Source: Thereva unica | Lineage: Eukaryota > Arthropoda > Insecta > Diptera > Therevidae | Assembly: GCA_949987705.1 (NCBI GenBank) | Contig: CATLJY010000880.1 | Location: 1 to 64,000 of the forward strand | Direction of reading: 5' to 3' | Length of the DNA: 64,000 nucleotides | Shown here: piece after piece, positions 10,325-22,297 of the stretch | How the letters are laid out: each line of letters starts with the position of its first letter | How positions within the stretch are numbered: the first letter of the stretch is position 1 | The notes under the pieces: generated by a model | What the model was told of the DNA's origin: nothing | The model's database searches: none | What the model saw: only the letters and a program-made list of their open reading frames with translations | Made by a program: the position numbers and the translations under genes

Positions 10325-12294
10325 ATCTTTTTGAACATGCTAGTTACATCGAATACTATACGAAATGGACATATCCTACCTCTAACAACCGCCGCTACGT
10401 AAGTTATCGGCCATTATGTCAAAAATTTACCATTTTGGTCGTCCTTTCTAAATATAGAGCAATCAATTGTTGAAAACAACTTTTTTGAGCAATATTTTTG
10501 TTAATAAACATCCGAGAAAAGGGGTACTTTCTGCGAGCTCCTTGCACGCGAATTTTAATCGATTTTATTTTTGTTAGTGCCAAAATGTTCAGTTATTAAT
10601 AATAAAAAAAAACTGTCAGACAGAATTTTGATATCTTTTTTTGTTTATTAACAATCCACAAATATGTCTGGCGATGTCGAAAAACAGCCGAAAATCTCGA
10701 TTTTTTCGGTTTTTTATTACTTTTTTGTTTATAACTGACAGATTTATTCAGTTATAATTGTGGAACGAGGACCTCGGAGAAGTTAAAAAAAATGAAAAAA
10801 AAAATTTTTTTTTTTAAATAATCACGTTCAAAGTTTGACGCACACATACGCACACGCACAAAAGAGCTACGCAGGTAGTCGAAGCCAAAATCTGTGTTTC
10901 TTTTTGGGTGGCAATTTGTCGAATAAATGAAAAAAATAAAGAACTAATAAAATGTTAAACGTATATTAATTGTTATTAACAATTAATATAGTTTTTACAA
11001 TCACTATAAGAAAATAGTTGAAAGAAACGAGCTCGTCTGTCGGCGCGCGACGCTCGGAGTAATATCTCCGCCCGTGAACGCTATTGAAAAAACCCGAAAA
11101 AAACTATTTTATAAACATTTTTTTTTTAAATGTGAAAACGCTACATAATTCAGAATAGTCTACTCTATCAGAACATGCAATAAAAAAAATTTCGTCAAAA
11201 AATCGATTTTCAACCAAATATCGGTGAGGAGTCCTTAAGTCAAAATATCTAATGCAAGCCTCAAAAATTGAATTCAAATTTGAAAATTGATTAGCCTACC
11301 AGTTTTTTGCATCGCATCGTATGAGGTTCTTGCTTCTTTTCAAACGTAGGTTCTTTTATTCACTTTATGATGGTGAAGAAGAAAAATTTTTAAACTTAAA
11401 AAAAAGGTGCAAAAAAATGCAAAAAATCAAATCGAAAATCGTGATTTTTGGAGTTTTTCGTAAATTTTTTCGACATTGTTTGTTAAAAGTCAATTTTTCG
11501 AAAAATTAGATTACCAATCAACTAATAATACAATAGAAATTGAGCTTTGCCAAAAAAGGTCAAATTTTTCGAAAGTAATTTGTAATATATTAACTACCAT
11601 TATAGAGCACGACCCCTAAAAATGTAATGCATGGTATGGAGTACAGATCATATGATGAATATTCTTATTAATGACGAATACTATAAGAGCTTTATTATTT
11701 AATAAACATAAAAACCTATCCATATTAGTTATTTTACTTTATTTTTCTTTCGATTTTTGCCAAAACTGTTTTATTGACTAATTGTCAAAACTGTTTTTGA
11801 AACCGATCTTGAAACCCATTATTTGAGGATAACAGAAAGCGAACAACAGGTCTGTTCCATCCAATCCCACAGGAAAGTTTTAAATAGGAATAATTTTGAT
11901 TATACTGTATAAATAACTTGAAGACTACGTTCATGAGATTTTTTGCACCAGATAAAAACTATTTTTCAGATCTGTTGAATTAACTTGCCAGTTTCTTTAT
12001 TAAACAGCTATGGCAGAGTGTTCCACCTCGCGACACGATGAGATCCAGAATGTATGATTTGCAAATATGGGTTTTGAAAATCGAGCTGCAGCTGGGGAAT
12101 AGCCCATGGACCTGCAATGTTTATTTTATTTTGCTTTTACACAACCTTAGCGCCCACAGGGTAGCGCTTACAATTCATGTAATTATTATAATTAATTTAT
12201 TCTACAGGCGCCTGAACATACATATTTATTTATGCTTTTGTATACTTAGTATTATAAATGTAAAGTTTCGCTGGGAGCTGTCGACAGCAGCTAC
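10325..12294. other. AT-rich intergenic sequence, no gene seen
   Basis: No coding frame resembling a known family. It contains a perfect 13-bp inverted repeat with a 3-nt loop (TATATTAATTGTT, ATT, AACAATTAATATA) at 10962-10990, short A/T runs, and an uninformative ORF at 12038-12307. Confidence 0.5.
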
Positions 12295-12299
12295 CGGCT

Positions 12300-12337
12300 C
12301 ACAGTAGGACAAAGTGCCAAAACGCTGGCCAAAACCC
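12300..12337 (+). repeat. Transib A left end, RSS-like (heptamer-22-nonamer)
   Basis: Heptamer CACAGTA (12300-12306; RAG consensus CACAGTG), a 22-bp spacer, then CCAAAACCC (12329-12337), which matches 7 of 9 positions of the RSS nonamer ACAAAAACC. Confidence 0.7.
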
Positions 12338-13341
12338 CTAAAATGAAGATTCTGTTTCGGGACTTCTTTGCGGAATTTTAAGTAGGGTCCCCGAGGGTCA
12401 CAGAACATCTGTCCTCGGGGTCCGGATACAGGTACGTTTTCTCTCTTTGTAGGATCAGTTCGAAAGTGGCCGTTACACGAGACGCAGCTATCGAAGTTTC
12501 TAAGACATATTGTGCATTGAAAATAACAATTTGTTAAATAGTGCCAATTAGTGCTCCTGAGAAGTTTAAAAATGCATTCTGTTCGTGAAAGTGAGTGGAA
12601 TTAAATCGAATACGTATAATCGTGAAATATTCATTGCAAAATTATTGATATGAATTTAAATAAATCAACTTTTTTGCTAAACGCAGAGAAAAACTAATTT
12701 TTCAAATAACTTAAAGTTTATTAGTCGTCCTCGCTCGTTTTCTAAATTTTTTTTTCTCACTTTCATAGTAAAAAAACAAGAACTAAATTAAAGTGCGAAT
12801 TTGGAGATACCTACAATTTTTTTCTGAAATCGCGAAAAAATCGTTGCACAGCAGGGTGTAATAAAACCTACAAAAAGCTCCGAAATGGCAAGGAATCTCT
12901 TGGAAACAATATAACAGGGGGTTTACGTGGTCGCTGATTACGAATTTGACATTATTTTTTCAAAAAACAAACTGGCGGACGACCACATGAAAATTCGCGG
13001 ATGACATTCAGTACTCAGGGGTTTTCGAGGTCGCTGATCACGAATTAAATATTATTTTTTTTAATTTCTTGTATTTGCGGGGCATATCGAATATCGGTTT
13101 TTTCCTGCGTTTTAATGGTTTTCTTTGTTGTTAAATTTTAGTCAAAGCCACTAAATTTAACGTTTTTTTATGTTTTGAGGAACCCAAAGAGTACTTCAAA
13201 TAACACGAAAAGAGGTCTTCTGCTTAATTAAAGATGCTCTTTCTACTGAATCTGCTGACGAATTAGCTCTCACTATTGAGAAGCACATGACACTCCAATT
13301 GGGATTCGCATACTTCATAAATTAGACATTAAAAAATGGTA

Positions 13342-13986
13342 AGCCGATCAGAGAAAGAATACCAAAATGTAAAAGAACGAAAAACAGCCGATAGCCAGGA
13401 TTCGGGAGCACGAATGATGGTAACACTGCTCGTCGCTTTTTTGAAAATGCCAAAACTTCATCCGAAATAGCTGGAGTAGACCTGCGTTTGATTACCAGAT
13501 TTCATACCATTTTACAAATTGTTTCATCAGGGCGCGAAATTAATATTCATAAATTTAGAGATTACGCTTGGGACACTGCGAAACTATTTGTTGAATTGTA
13601 CCCATGGTTCTTCATGCCACCATCAGTTCATAGGCTGCTCATTCATGGCCCAGAAATCATTGCTTCGGCTTTGCTTCCAATGGGTCAGATGTCTAAAGAA
13701 GCCCAGGAAAGTTGCATTAAATACATACTCGTATATTTAAAAATTTCGTCAGGAATTCTCGCGCAAAAGCAGCCGTTCCTTGACAATGAGAGATGTATTT
13801 TGCCGCCTTTTAATTAGTTCTGATCCTTACTTTTCAAGCGCAAGAAAACTTCCAAAAACTAAAAGAAAACAAATGTCATCTGATGCTAAAGATTTAGTTG
13901 TGCCCGATGACAGTGACACTGAAGATGAAACTAATGTGTCTACTTTAGATACCGACATCGATTTATGTGATAGCGATAGCCAATAG
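13342..13986 (+). pseudogene. Transib A: transposase C-terminal remnant
   Basis: Segments in shifting frames, in order: SRSEKEYQNVKERKTA, GSTNDGNTARRFFENAK, ILQIVSSGREINIHKF, LYPWFFMPPSVHRLLIHGPE, LPMGQMSKEAQES, then after a frameshift SRKSSRSLTMRDVFCRLL and an acidic tail ending at 13986. The same segments occur in Transib B. The block MPPSVHRLLIHGPEII...SKEAQES corresponds to the C-terminal catalytic region of RAG1 (FHKTLAHVPEII...SEGNESGNK), and the Glu of AQES sits where RAG1 E962 does. The ARNKD part normally following it is altered (SCIKY). At least two frameshifts, plus loss of the N-terminal two thirds, make it non-functional. Confidence 0.8.
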
Positions 13987-14383
13987 ATAGAGCCTATGTG
14001 TCACAAATAAAAATGTAAATTATAAACTGAATTATTACTTTGTATTTATTTGGAGCTATTCCTTGTGTACGATACTATTTTTATGCTTCTGAAATTTTTT
14101 AATACGATGAAATTGTATTAAAACTAAAAATATCAATTTTTTATATGACTGTTCGCCATATTGGATCCGCCATTTTGTTTTTGAAAAAATAATGTCAAAT
14201 TCGTAATCAGCTACCTCGAAAACAACCGGGTACAGAATTTCATCCGCGAATGTGTATTTTTTCATGTGGTCGTCCGCCATATTGGATCCGCCATTTTGTT
14301 TTTTGAGAAAATAATGTCAAATTCGTAATCAGTGACCTCGAAAACACCCGAGTATACAATTTCATGAAGATTACTTAACTTTT

Positions 14384-14421
14384 TGATTTTGGCCGGCTTT
14401 TCGGCAATTTGTCCTACTGTT
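14384..14421 (-). repeat. Transib A right end, RSS-like
   Basis: On the - strand: heptamer AACAGTA (14421-14415), 22-bp spacer, then CCAAAATCA (14392-14384), which matches 6 of 9 nonamer positions. Confidence 0.65.
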
Positions 14422-14426
14422 CGGCG

Positions 14427-15740
14427 GCGGTTATCAGCTGCAGCAACTGAACAACGCCGTCAAGTAGGTTGGTAGAAACTGTTGCGAGGCTGACGGTAGT
14501 TATTTGCTGGGTTGGGTTAATATGTGAGAAAAATTTACTGGAAAATAATGGATACTGCACTTATTGGTACTCTTCGACAAAGCTTAGGTGAAAAAATATT
14601 AAAAAAAGCAGCACATAAGGCAACTTTTAACATCAAAATTAGCTCAAAAATATAGCCCGAACCATAAAAATTGGCTGAACATAATTCATAGGAAAATGTT
14701 TAAGCTTACCAATTTTAGGAAAAAATACTGGTTAACTACATGTATTTTGGGGCGAAAGAGCTAGTTGAAGATGAAATTTGTAAACGCATAACTCTGGAAG
14801 TTGGTAGGGTTGAACCAAATTACAGTTTTCGACAGGTGAGAGTATTCACTGATACCTTCTTCATGGAAATTGGTTATGAGCTTACAAAAATATAAAGCGA
14901 TATGCAACACTCTAAAAACAAACTTCAAATAGGAAAATAAAAGGAAAGATGTTCCATTTCATGCAAGGAGAGTGTGCAGGTTGTTTGTTCAGAGAGCTTT
15001 CCTATTTCCTCCATTTAAGGACCCTACTAATTATTTTAGTAAGTTTCATCTAAAGAGAGTAAAAGCAGATGGAAGGAAAAATGATAGTAGGTTTCGGGTG
15101 ATTCATTTCATATGAGCATGGCCTTGGGGTGATTTGCGTTTGCGCTTGTTTTTACAGGCTTTCTTATTTACGAAATTTCAGCTTCCTAGAAAATATTTTA
15201 TTCTAGGAATATTTTTTTAAAATGATAATTGTTGTGCGGAAATATTTAAATAAGAAAGGAGCTGTTAAATTTATTGTTCGATTTTTGTTTGTATGATAAA
15301 AAACAATTTTTGTTTTTCAGTTCAGACTTTTCGGTTTGTACTACTTTACAAAAGTTAGTATTTGGTATTTTTGTGCGAATTTTTATTTCGGATTTATTCG
15401 TAACAAACATTTGCGGATTATGTTTATTTTGCAGATTTGGAAATAATCCATTTATTTTGGTTGGACTTATATTTTTGTCAAAGTTTCACACGAAAATTAT
15501 TCCGTTTTACTGGGATTTGAAATGTTGAATTTAACTAGACTAATACTATTGCCTCATTAAGCCTTATGTACAAACACAAACAGTGCGCACTCAAGATTTG
15601 TGCGAAAGAAAATAAACTTTAAAGGTGAATATGAAGTGGCCGAAACTGTTTCTGAATGGTTGAAGGCTTAAAAGAGGGCGGCGCAATAGAAAAATGTCGG
15701 ATAAATTCACCTTAACTTTTAAACAGTAATCGCATTACTG
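14427..15740. other. No recognisable gene
   Basis: AT-rich sequence with short ORFs only. A stretch at 15616-15690 reads EVAETVSEWLKA followed by stops, which faintly recalls the C-terminus of mariner-type transposases but is too short to call. Confidence 0.5.
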
Positions 15741-15908
15741 CTGTGCTATGGTACCGAGGCTTGGACTATGACCCAGGATATAGAGAAATGGGTCAATAGG
15801 TTTGAGAGAAAAGTTCTCATGTGCATTATGGGCCCAACGATAGAGGGCGGAATACGGCGAAGGAGAAACAACGAGTTGTATAAATTTTTTGAAGACCCAG
15901 AACTGTAA
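15741..15908 (+). pseudogene. Non-LTR retrotransposon RT, C-terminal fragment
   Basis: A 55-codon frame to TAA at 15906. It contains LCYGTEAWTMTQDIEKWV, FERKVLMCIMGP and NNELYKFFEDPEL, the region downstream of the RT catalytic core in RTE/Jockey-like elements. It lines up with LTYASETWVLSKKHSNLL, FERKILRRIVGP and NDEIYERYRD in the better-preserved element at 49018-50230. Both ends are lost. Confidence 0.7.
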
Positions 15909-16197
15909 ACTTTTATAAACATCAATACTCTTAGACACGCCATCCGCACTTCCCCGACGTCAGCGACAGAAATTCCCCCCAATCAGGTACCTCTCCGCTA
16001 TGAGGCAGAGAGATGCGCCATAAAAGTTGCCGTGGGACTAAAAGCGAATGCCTATACCTGGGCGAGGATATTCTATAATAATCAACACTATAGAAAATAT
16101 TCTTAAAGCGAGGGTGCTTTCGGACTGCGTGTCCTTTAAGATTAAAAATTTGACCAACCTTCCATGCACATACAAGGCAAGCTAATCTCAACGTTTT

Positions 16198-16272
16198 CCT
16201 AAAGTGTACTATGGTTCCAAAATATGGGCACCGGAAGACGGAGTGAAAGCCCTAGATTCAGTAGAGCGATAA
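16198..16272 (+). pseudogene. Second non-LTR RT fragment, interrupted by a hAT MITE
   Basis: The frame reads KVYYGSKIWAPEDGVKALDS then VER and a stop, resembling the YG..IWAP...L..VQR segment near the C-terminus of Jockey/R1-type RTs. The hAT MITE follows at 16283. Sequence after it (from 16777) may continue the fragment but holds no clear motif. Confidence 0.45.
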
Positions 16273-16282
16273 GCCTAGGCAC

Positions 16283-16768
16283 TAGTGATGAACAAAAGTC
16301 TTGTTATTGCAGTCTTGTTTTGTTCTTACAGATTTAGCAAGAACAAGAACAAGACTTAGTTATGCCTGCAAGAACAATAACAAGATTAACTATGCAAGAG
16401 CAAGAGTCTTGCAAAATTTTCACCTAAACTCATTCTTTTAAAAACAAAAATATAAAATTGATTATGATGTTCAAGTAATTATGATATAAATACATGTGTG
16501 TATATTTACTTTCTAGTACCTATGATAATTGTAAAAGCATTTGTACATAAGTACATAATGACTTTGCATGCATTGTGCGCAAACTAGTGATAAGCAAAAA
16601 TGGTCTTGTTCTTGCAGTCTTGTCTTGTTCTGGCACATTTAGCAAGACCAGGAACAAGAATAAGACTTGGCAATGCTTGCAAGAACAAGAACAAGACAGG
16701 CTGAACAAGAACAAGACAAGAACAAGACTAGACTATTCTTTTCTTGTTCTTGCGTTTGCTCATCACTA
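16283..16768. mobile_element. hAT-type MITE, 486 bp, with 8-bp target duplication
   Basis: Ends are TAGTGATGAACAAAAG (left) and, on the other strand, TAGTGATGAGCAAACG. Flanks are CTAGGCAC (16275-16282) and CTAGGTAC (16769-16776), an 8-bp duplication with one mismatch as hAT elements make. The interior is rich in CAAGAACAAGAC-like words. A second left-end-like sequence, TAGTGATAAGCAAAAATGG, sits at about 16586, so the copy appears to contain a partial internal duplication of itself. Confidence 0.8.
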
Positions 16769-16776
16769 CTAGGTAC

Positions 16777-17445
16777 CCTAGCAACAGTGTTTGAAACAGG
16801 ACTGTACGCTATGCACTCATGACATCTAAAGAGAGGCGGAGGCCCAGGAATCTGAAATTACATTCATCGGTCCAGAGCTGGCGTTTGGGGTTATTGATGA
16901 AACATACTGAAAATTGACGAACTATAAGTGGGTCCTTCCTGTGCCGTCTCCTATCGCTGCCAGGAAATTTTGGAGTGCAGTAGAAATGACATCAGGACAC
17001 TTGTTGTCTTCCTTGTCGAACACTGCGTCCTAAGTTACTACAGTACATAACACAAAATACCATAATAACATAACATAATCACAGTAATCAATACATAGTA
17101 CATAGGGCTGATCCGTCCGTCACAAGTAAAAAACAAAGTCACGATTAATTAAACTATTTATTACAGCACAATAAATTACAAATAAAAACAACGAACAAAA
17201 AAATCACTCCACAAAGGCAGCCACCGGCTGAAAACTTCATCCTCCAGCCAGCCAAAAAATATTCTTCCTGAAATAAACAAATTCTTGAATTAAACATAAT
17301 AAGTACATACTAATTACTCCCCTTTACAGAAAACCCCGTAAAATAACGTCCAACAGGTCAAAACTCGACAAATTCCAGAATTAGCAAAAACCCGTCGGCA
17401 AATGCACGAATCTGATAACAAAATAATTATCAGTACAATAAAAAA
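16777..17445. other. No recognisable gene
   Basis: It may begin with residue of the RT fragment cut by the hAT MITE. From about 17040 it is AT-rich with ACATAA repeats. No supported coding region. Confidence 0.45.
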
Positions 17446-18117
17446 TAAGTTGGGATGTGGGTTTGATCCCTTCGGTCCACATGTTTAACTTCCCAGTATA
17501 ATGAACGAAGATGGAATAAACTGACTTCTTGCAAAATAGTAATACGTTTAGCACTAGTAGGAAATTGACTAGTATCAGAACTGGTGGCAAAGCAATCCTG
17601 AGAGAAGCTAGTTCAAATAACTATAATAGTTGTAAATCCACAAGATTTTCTAGAGAATTTGTTTTTCCTGAACATTAGCAAACAAACATTTCCTCCGTAT
17701 TTCGTTCGCTACCCCTAAAGCGGGTGTTCGAATTCGTATTGAGCGTGTTGAAGCGCCGGCGCCGTTGATAAACTGGGAAGCGTATGACTTCATTTGGAAA
17801 TTCCAAAGCTTTCCGAAGATATAGCAAAACTAATCAATGTAAAGTACTTGTCACACTTGACCAAAAAACCGAAATTTTGCGATAACTACTGGAAATCCCG
17901 GTATGAACCGCAATTTCCTGAAACTGTATCACGCGTAGAAAACAATTCCCCGTCTGATCCAAGGTTTGAAAGATTCGCGAAATTTTTCAACGATTTTTAA
18001 AGGTTGTCGGATATTGACAAGTGATGTTTTGTTGGAAGGCGATCGTTATTCAGAACCCAGAAAAGATCACTTCGTTTAGAACGCGTCTCATTCCATCGAG
18101 TTTATTAGATATAGCAA
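17446..18117 (+). repeat. Dispersed repeat, copy 1 (head region)
   Basis: Starts AGTTGGGATGTGGGTTTGA and contains TAACTTCCCAGTATAATG. It is closely similar over about 650 bp to 27473-28140. The similarity breaks at about 18117, where a sequence like the left end of the 3345-6243 repeat (GCGTGCGTTGCAACGCC) begins. A 68-codon ORF inside (17794-18000) is not maintained in the other copy. Confidence 0.7.
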
Positions 18118-18541
18118 AAACCAGCGTGCGTTGCAACGCCTTTTAATAAAAAGAATTGTGTGTGCGTGGTCCGGGATAATATAAGAGTTTAAGAAAACAA
18201 AAAACAAATCTGTAAAATATGATTTTGGGTACATACAAAAATTTAGTGTTTCCTATAAATAATATTGTAACTTCCAACGTTTTTAAAATTCGGGGTTAAG
18301 CACCACCAATCGGAAAAAATTGGAACTACGTGCACAATAGACACTTAGCCGCTCAACAAACAATTTCTCTCTTATAAAGCCCTCCAAGAATTTTATAAGA
18401 ACTAAATAAACTTTAGCTAAGATATATAACTTTGACAAATTATTCTTCAAGAATTTTTGAAAAGCGTTACTAGCCAGAAAGTGGCGTATGAAATTAATCT
18501 TTTGACAGCCTGGAAGATTTCTGGAAGTTTGTTGAAGATAC
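18118..18541. repeat. Fragment related to the 3345-6243 repeat, then AT-rich sequence
   Basis: It begins AAAACCAGCGTGCGTTGCAACG, matching the left end of the element at 3345, but without the satellite core. Beyond about 18360 it becomes AT-rich sequence with many TTATAAGA words. Confidence 0.5.
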
Positions 18542-18544
18542 TTA

Positions 18545-19247
18545 GAGCCCCCTGCACACTACAGACTTTCCATCGGCCGATAGTTTGGTCGGGATGGACT
18601 TGTAAGCGCGCACACTGGACCAACTAAACCGTCGGGTTGGTGGTGAGTGCGCAGACTAGACCGACTGGTCGGCCGACTGTTCTCGAATGATTTGCTAGTT
18701 GGTAAAAGGCTTTTGAAGAGAGCGGTCGCAAAATGAGAGTTAATGCAATATTGTCCAGAAAAGTTATTATTGCTTTTATACAACGGAGGAGAAGGACCAG
18801 GAAGAGAAATCGAGAGTATTTGGTGCATCCTATCTACAGTGATAGATTATTGTATGGAAAATTTTCTACGATGCATTCCAAATTGCTAGATTACCCCGAA
18901 AAAATTTTCGCCTTTTATCGAATGAGCATAACGAGCTTCAATGAACTTGCCATCATGAAAATAACCACAACCATCCGACGCAAAAATATGAAGCTAACTA
19001 AACTATCGGCCGAATTAGCCGACTAAACAATCGCCTAATGTGCGCGCGTGGAAGAGCTCCATACTGATTAAGGAGTTGGCTGATAGTTTGCCGACATTAT
19101 AGTTTGAAGGCAATCGGGTAGCCCATCAAACTTATTTATCGGTCGATTCTGAATCGTTGTAATATGCGCACTTGCATACATGTTAATACTGATTAAGAGC
19201 CCGACTAAACTATCGGCCGATGGAAAGTCTGTAGTGTGTGGGGGCTC
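18545..19247 (+). mobile_element. PIF/Harbinger element, 703 bp, non-autonomous
   Basis: Terminal inverted repeats of about 40 bp begin GAGCCCCCTGCACACTAC (left) and GAGCCCCCACACACTAC (right, other strand), and both continue AGACTTTCCATCGGCCGATA. The flanks are TTA on both sides (18542-18544 and 19248-19250), the PIF/Harbinger target. The interior keeps the N-terminal part of a Harbinger nuclease and has lost the catalytic part. Confidence 0.85.
18733..19026 (+). pseudogene. Harbinger transposase N-terminal remnant
   Basis: 97 codons. The basic segment RRRRTRKRNREYLVHPIYSD, the size-conserved spacing to FSTMHSKLLDYPEKIFAFYR, and MSITSFNEL match the conserved start of PIF/Harbinger DDE nucleases (Y.VHP...R...G.F..L...L.....FF.YFRMS...F.EL). 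The catalytic DDE domain is absent because the element was internally deleted. The frame ends inside the right subterminal repeat, so the last residues are derived from non-coding element sequence. Confidence 0.7.
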
Positions 19248-19250
19248 TTA

Positions 19251-20630
19251 TAAGATAGTGGTAAAAACAGATATAAGTACTAACGCCTATAATAGACTTA
19301 GCGAGATGTGTTATGAGAGCTCGATCTCCTATAATAGTTTTAAGTAAGGATATTACACAACACCTAAATTTCTCTTGGCCTTGGTTTACAAGATTATTAT
19401 CAGAATTTATTTTTATAATATTCTTGGATAAGAGCATTACAGGACACTTTGGAAGCATATGTTCAAGTTCAAATAAGATTGTGTGTGTATTGAAACTATC
19501 GTTAAATGAATAATATTTATGTATAAATAATTTGTACTTATAAAATTCTCTGAAAAGATTTAAAAAAAGTTAAAGCAAATAAAATAATGTCTCCATTATA
19601 CCTATTCATTATTAATTAATTTCGACTTGATTTTAATCGATTGATAATGGGAATTTTGGTGCAAAAGAAATTGCATTGATAAAATATGGTATGATACTTC
19701 CAAAAAATACTTATCGCCGTCAAAAGTTTGCGGATAAATCAACATGAAACAAAACGTAAGGCAAATAATTTTTTATTTACTCGTTAGAAAAACATAGGAA
19801 TATGTTCAAAAATTTGTCCATGGCAGATAATGTTTCAATAATAGAATAAATTATTTAAAATCACAGAGTAGCGGATTAAAAAAAACTTTATACTGGGTGA
19901 TTTTTTTCTTTTTTCTAATTAATAGGAAAATATGGCGGAATTTTTTTGTTTTGGTTAAAGTCTTTACAAGTCTATTTCACGAACTCATTCTTAATTGTAA
20001 CCCTTATCAGAAGACTAAAATAGCATATTATTATTAAATTCTGTGTCAAGGCTATTATAAAAATAACTAATTTCCTTTTAACTTAATTCAACTTTTTTAA
20101 GAATTTGCTCTTGCATTGTTCTTAGGTAAGGTTATTACTAGAGTAGTATCAAGAATAACCATATATAGTTCTTAAATGAAGCTATTATACGCGTTTGACT
20201 GAAATGTATTCTTGGCTAAAGTTGCTTGAGGAGCATTATAGGAATTGATCAAGTTTACTCTTAATAAATATTATTATAAGAGTTTTATAAGAACAGTTGA
20301 TAAAGAGTTCCTAAGTAAAACTATTACAAGTGTATGATTCAAATATTCTCCGGCATAAAGCTTCTACAAGAGGGTTATTGGAACCTACAGTTTTGACAGT
20401 AGAGAATGCAATTTCAACGGACACTAGCTGCTGAACGGTTACGACCAGCTCTCCACTCACCCCCGAGCTTCCGATTTGTATCTGTGAGGCACCATTTGTT
20501 CTTCACATCATTGCTTAAAGGGAAACTAGCGGCAAATTCCACTTTTCATATGATCAAGTATATCACTGTACACTTCGTTTTTCAAAATGGAATAATGCTT
20601 TGCCTTTTCCTTGTTTTCTGCATAGTCTAA
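19251..20630. other. AT-rich stretch with degenerate TTATAAGA-type words, no gene
   Basis: Recurring words such as TTATAAGAAC, CTATAATAG and ATTACAAG at irregular spacing. The same texture resumes at 22330-22860, so the palindromic element at 20634 seems to have inserted into it. No supported CDS; the 74-codon ORF at 20406 has no recognisable features. Confidence 0.45.
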
Positions 20631-20633
20631 TAA

Positions 20634-22294
20634 CACTGCGTTACAAATGAAAAAAAAAAATTGAGTACCCTCTTAACTGCTAGCTGGAATAAATAGGTAA
20701 TGAGTCATAGATTAAATGTTCCAAACATATGTGGTATCCATCACGTCTAGTTTTCGAGGTAGGTGGTCTAGTTACGAAGTACGGATTTTATTAGATTTCT
20801 TTTAAATAGTTCATTTGTTAGGGGTTTTCACCTCTAACTAAATGTTAACTCACGAATTTTTTTTAAAAAAAAAAATTGTTTTTAGTGAGTAAAATATGTT
20901 AAAAAAAGTTTCGTAAAATTGGTTGTACGCTACCCCTAAAATAACCCCCTAAAAACAGAAAATTCTGTTTTTGGCTAATATCTCCTAAACGGCAAGTCCT
21001 ACCACAAAATATTATTTACAAAGTTTATAGATCATGCGATTATCTACAAAAAATGGTATTATGCATTTTTCCGTACGAATGACCGTTCATGAGATATCGC
21101 CGTTTTAAAGATTTGAGATACTCATGTCCCCCTAATTCGCAACTTGTATAGGTAATCAGATGTTCGCTATATCCTCTGTTGGACCACGTTGCTAATATTT
21201 TCAGGGGTGATTCCTGGTTAGTTTTGGAGAAAAAATTGTTCTAGAGAGGGGGCTATCACCACTATCCACTAAGATACAGGGTGTTTACGAAAACCAAAAA
21301 ATTTATTTTTTTAATATTTACTTAAACTTGAATAACTCCTAGACTAAGTATCGTAGAGCAACAGAAGCTTGAGTGACTCCGTTTAAAAGATATGCATTAA
21401 AAAACTGTGATCAAAATCGCAATATTTTTCGTTTTTTTTTTTTTTTAGAAAAATTCCAATATTTTAGCATTTTGGTCATATTTTGAACATAAATATCGTG
21501 TAAACGGAGTCACTCAAGATTCTGTTCTTAATATCATATAAAAGAATGCACAATTACCTAAAAGACGAACCCAATTACGTTGCTCTACGATACTTAGTCT
21601 AGGAGTTATTCAAGTTTAAGTAAATATTAAAAAAATAAATTTTTTTCTTTCGTAAACACCCTGTATCTTAGTGGATAGTGGGGTTAGCCCCCTCTCTAGA
21701 ACAATTTTTTTCTCCAAAACTAACCAGGAATCACCCCAGAAAATATTAGCAACGTGGTCCAAAAGAGGATATAGCGAACATCTGATTACCTATACAAGTT
21801 GCGAATTAGGGGGACATGAGTATCTCAAATCTTTAAAACGGCGATATCTCATGAACGGTCATTCGTACGGAAAAATGCATAATACCATTTTTTGTAGATA
21901 ATCGCATGATCTACAAACTTTGTAAATAATATTTTGTGGGAGGACCTGCCGTTTAGGAGATATTAGCCAAAAACAGAATTTTCTGTTTTTAGGGGGTTAT
22001 TTTAGGGGTAGCGTACAACCAATTTTACGAAACTTTTTTTTAACATATTTTACTCACTAAAAACTATTTTTTTTAAAAAAATTTCGTGAGTTAACATTTA
22101 GTTAGAGGTCAAAACCCCTAACAAATGAACTATTTAAAAGAAATCTAATAAAATCCGTACTTCGTAACTAGACCACCTACCTCGAAAACTAGACGTGATG
22201 GATACCACATATGTTTGGAACATTTAATCTATGGCTCATTACCTATTTATTCCAGCTAGCAGTTAAGAGGGTACCAAAATCGTGTAACGCAGTG
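20634..22294. mobile_element. Fold-back element: 1.66-kb near-perfect palindrome with TAA duplication
   Basis: The left arm (20634 to about 21440) and right arm (about 21450-22294) are reverse complements over about 800 bp with few mismatches. Ends are CACTGCGTTACA and, on the other strand, CACTGCGTTACAC. TAA flanks both sides (20631-20633 and 22295-22297). The centre near 21430-21450 is a T-run. Mid-arm sequence includes TACAGGGTGTTTACG. There is no transposase. The superfamily is undecided: a 3-bp TAA duplication would suit PIF/Harbinger or EnSpm. Confidence 0.85.
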
Positions 22295-22297
22295 TAA

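Larger units (their letters stand above)
12300..14421 (+). mobile_element. Transib DNA transposon, copy A (RAG1-related), degenerate
   Basis: A 2,122-bp element with inverted ends. Left reads CACAGTAGGACAAAGTGCC; right, on the other strand, reads AACAGTAGGACAAATTGCC; both run on into GGCCAAAA. Flanks are CGGCT (12295-12299) and CGGCG (14422-14426), a 5-bp GC-rich duplication with one mismatch, the size expected for Transib. The interior holds a transposase pseudogene (13342-13986). It also holds repeats of a motif reading GGTCGCTGATTACGAATTTG on one strand or the other (about 12930, 13030, 14190 and 14320). Confidence 0.85.

Noticed and set aside
12038..12307. 89-codon ORF upstream of Transib A
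   Set aside because: No recognisable domain; it ends at the Transib TIR and has no codon bias suggestive of coding.
15616..15690. Possible mariner transposase C-terminus (EVAETVSEWLKA)
   Set aside because: Only about a dozen residues before stops, with no DDD/DDE motif or TIRs; the similarity could be chance.
17794..18000. 68-codon ORF in dispersed repeat copy 1
   Set aside because: The related copy at 27777-28000 does not keep the frame.
18559..18828. 89-codon - strand ORF overlapping the Harbinger element
   Set aside because: Mostly antisense of the TIR/subterminal repeats; the + strand frame matches Harbinger nucleases instead.
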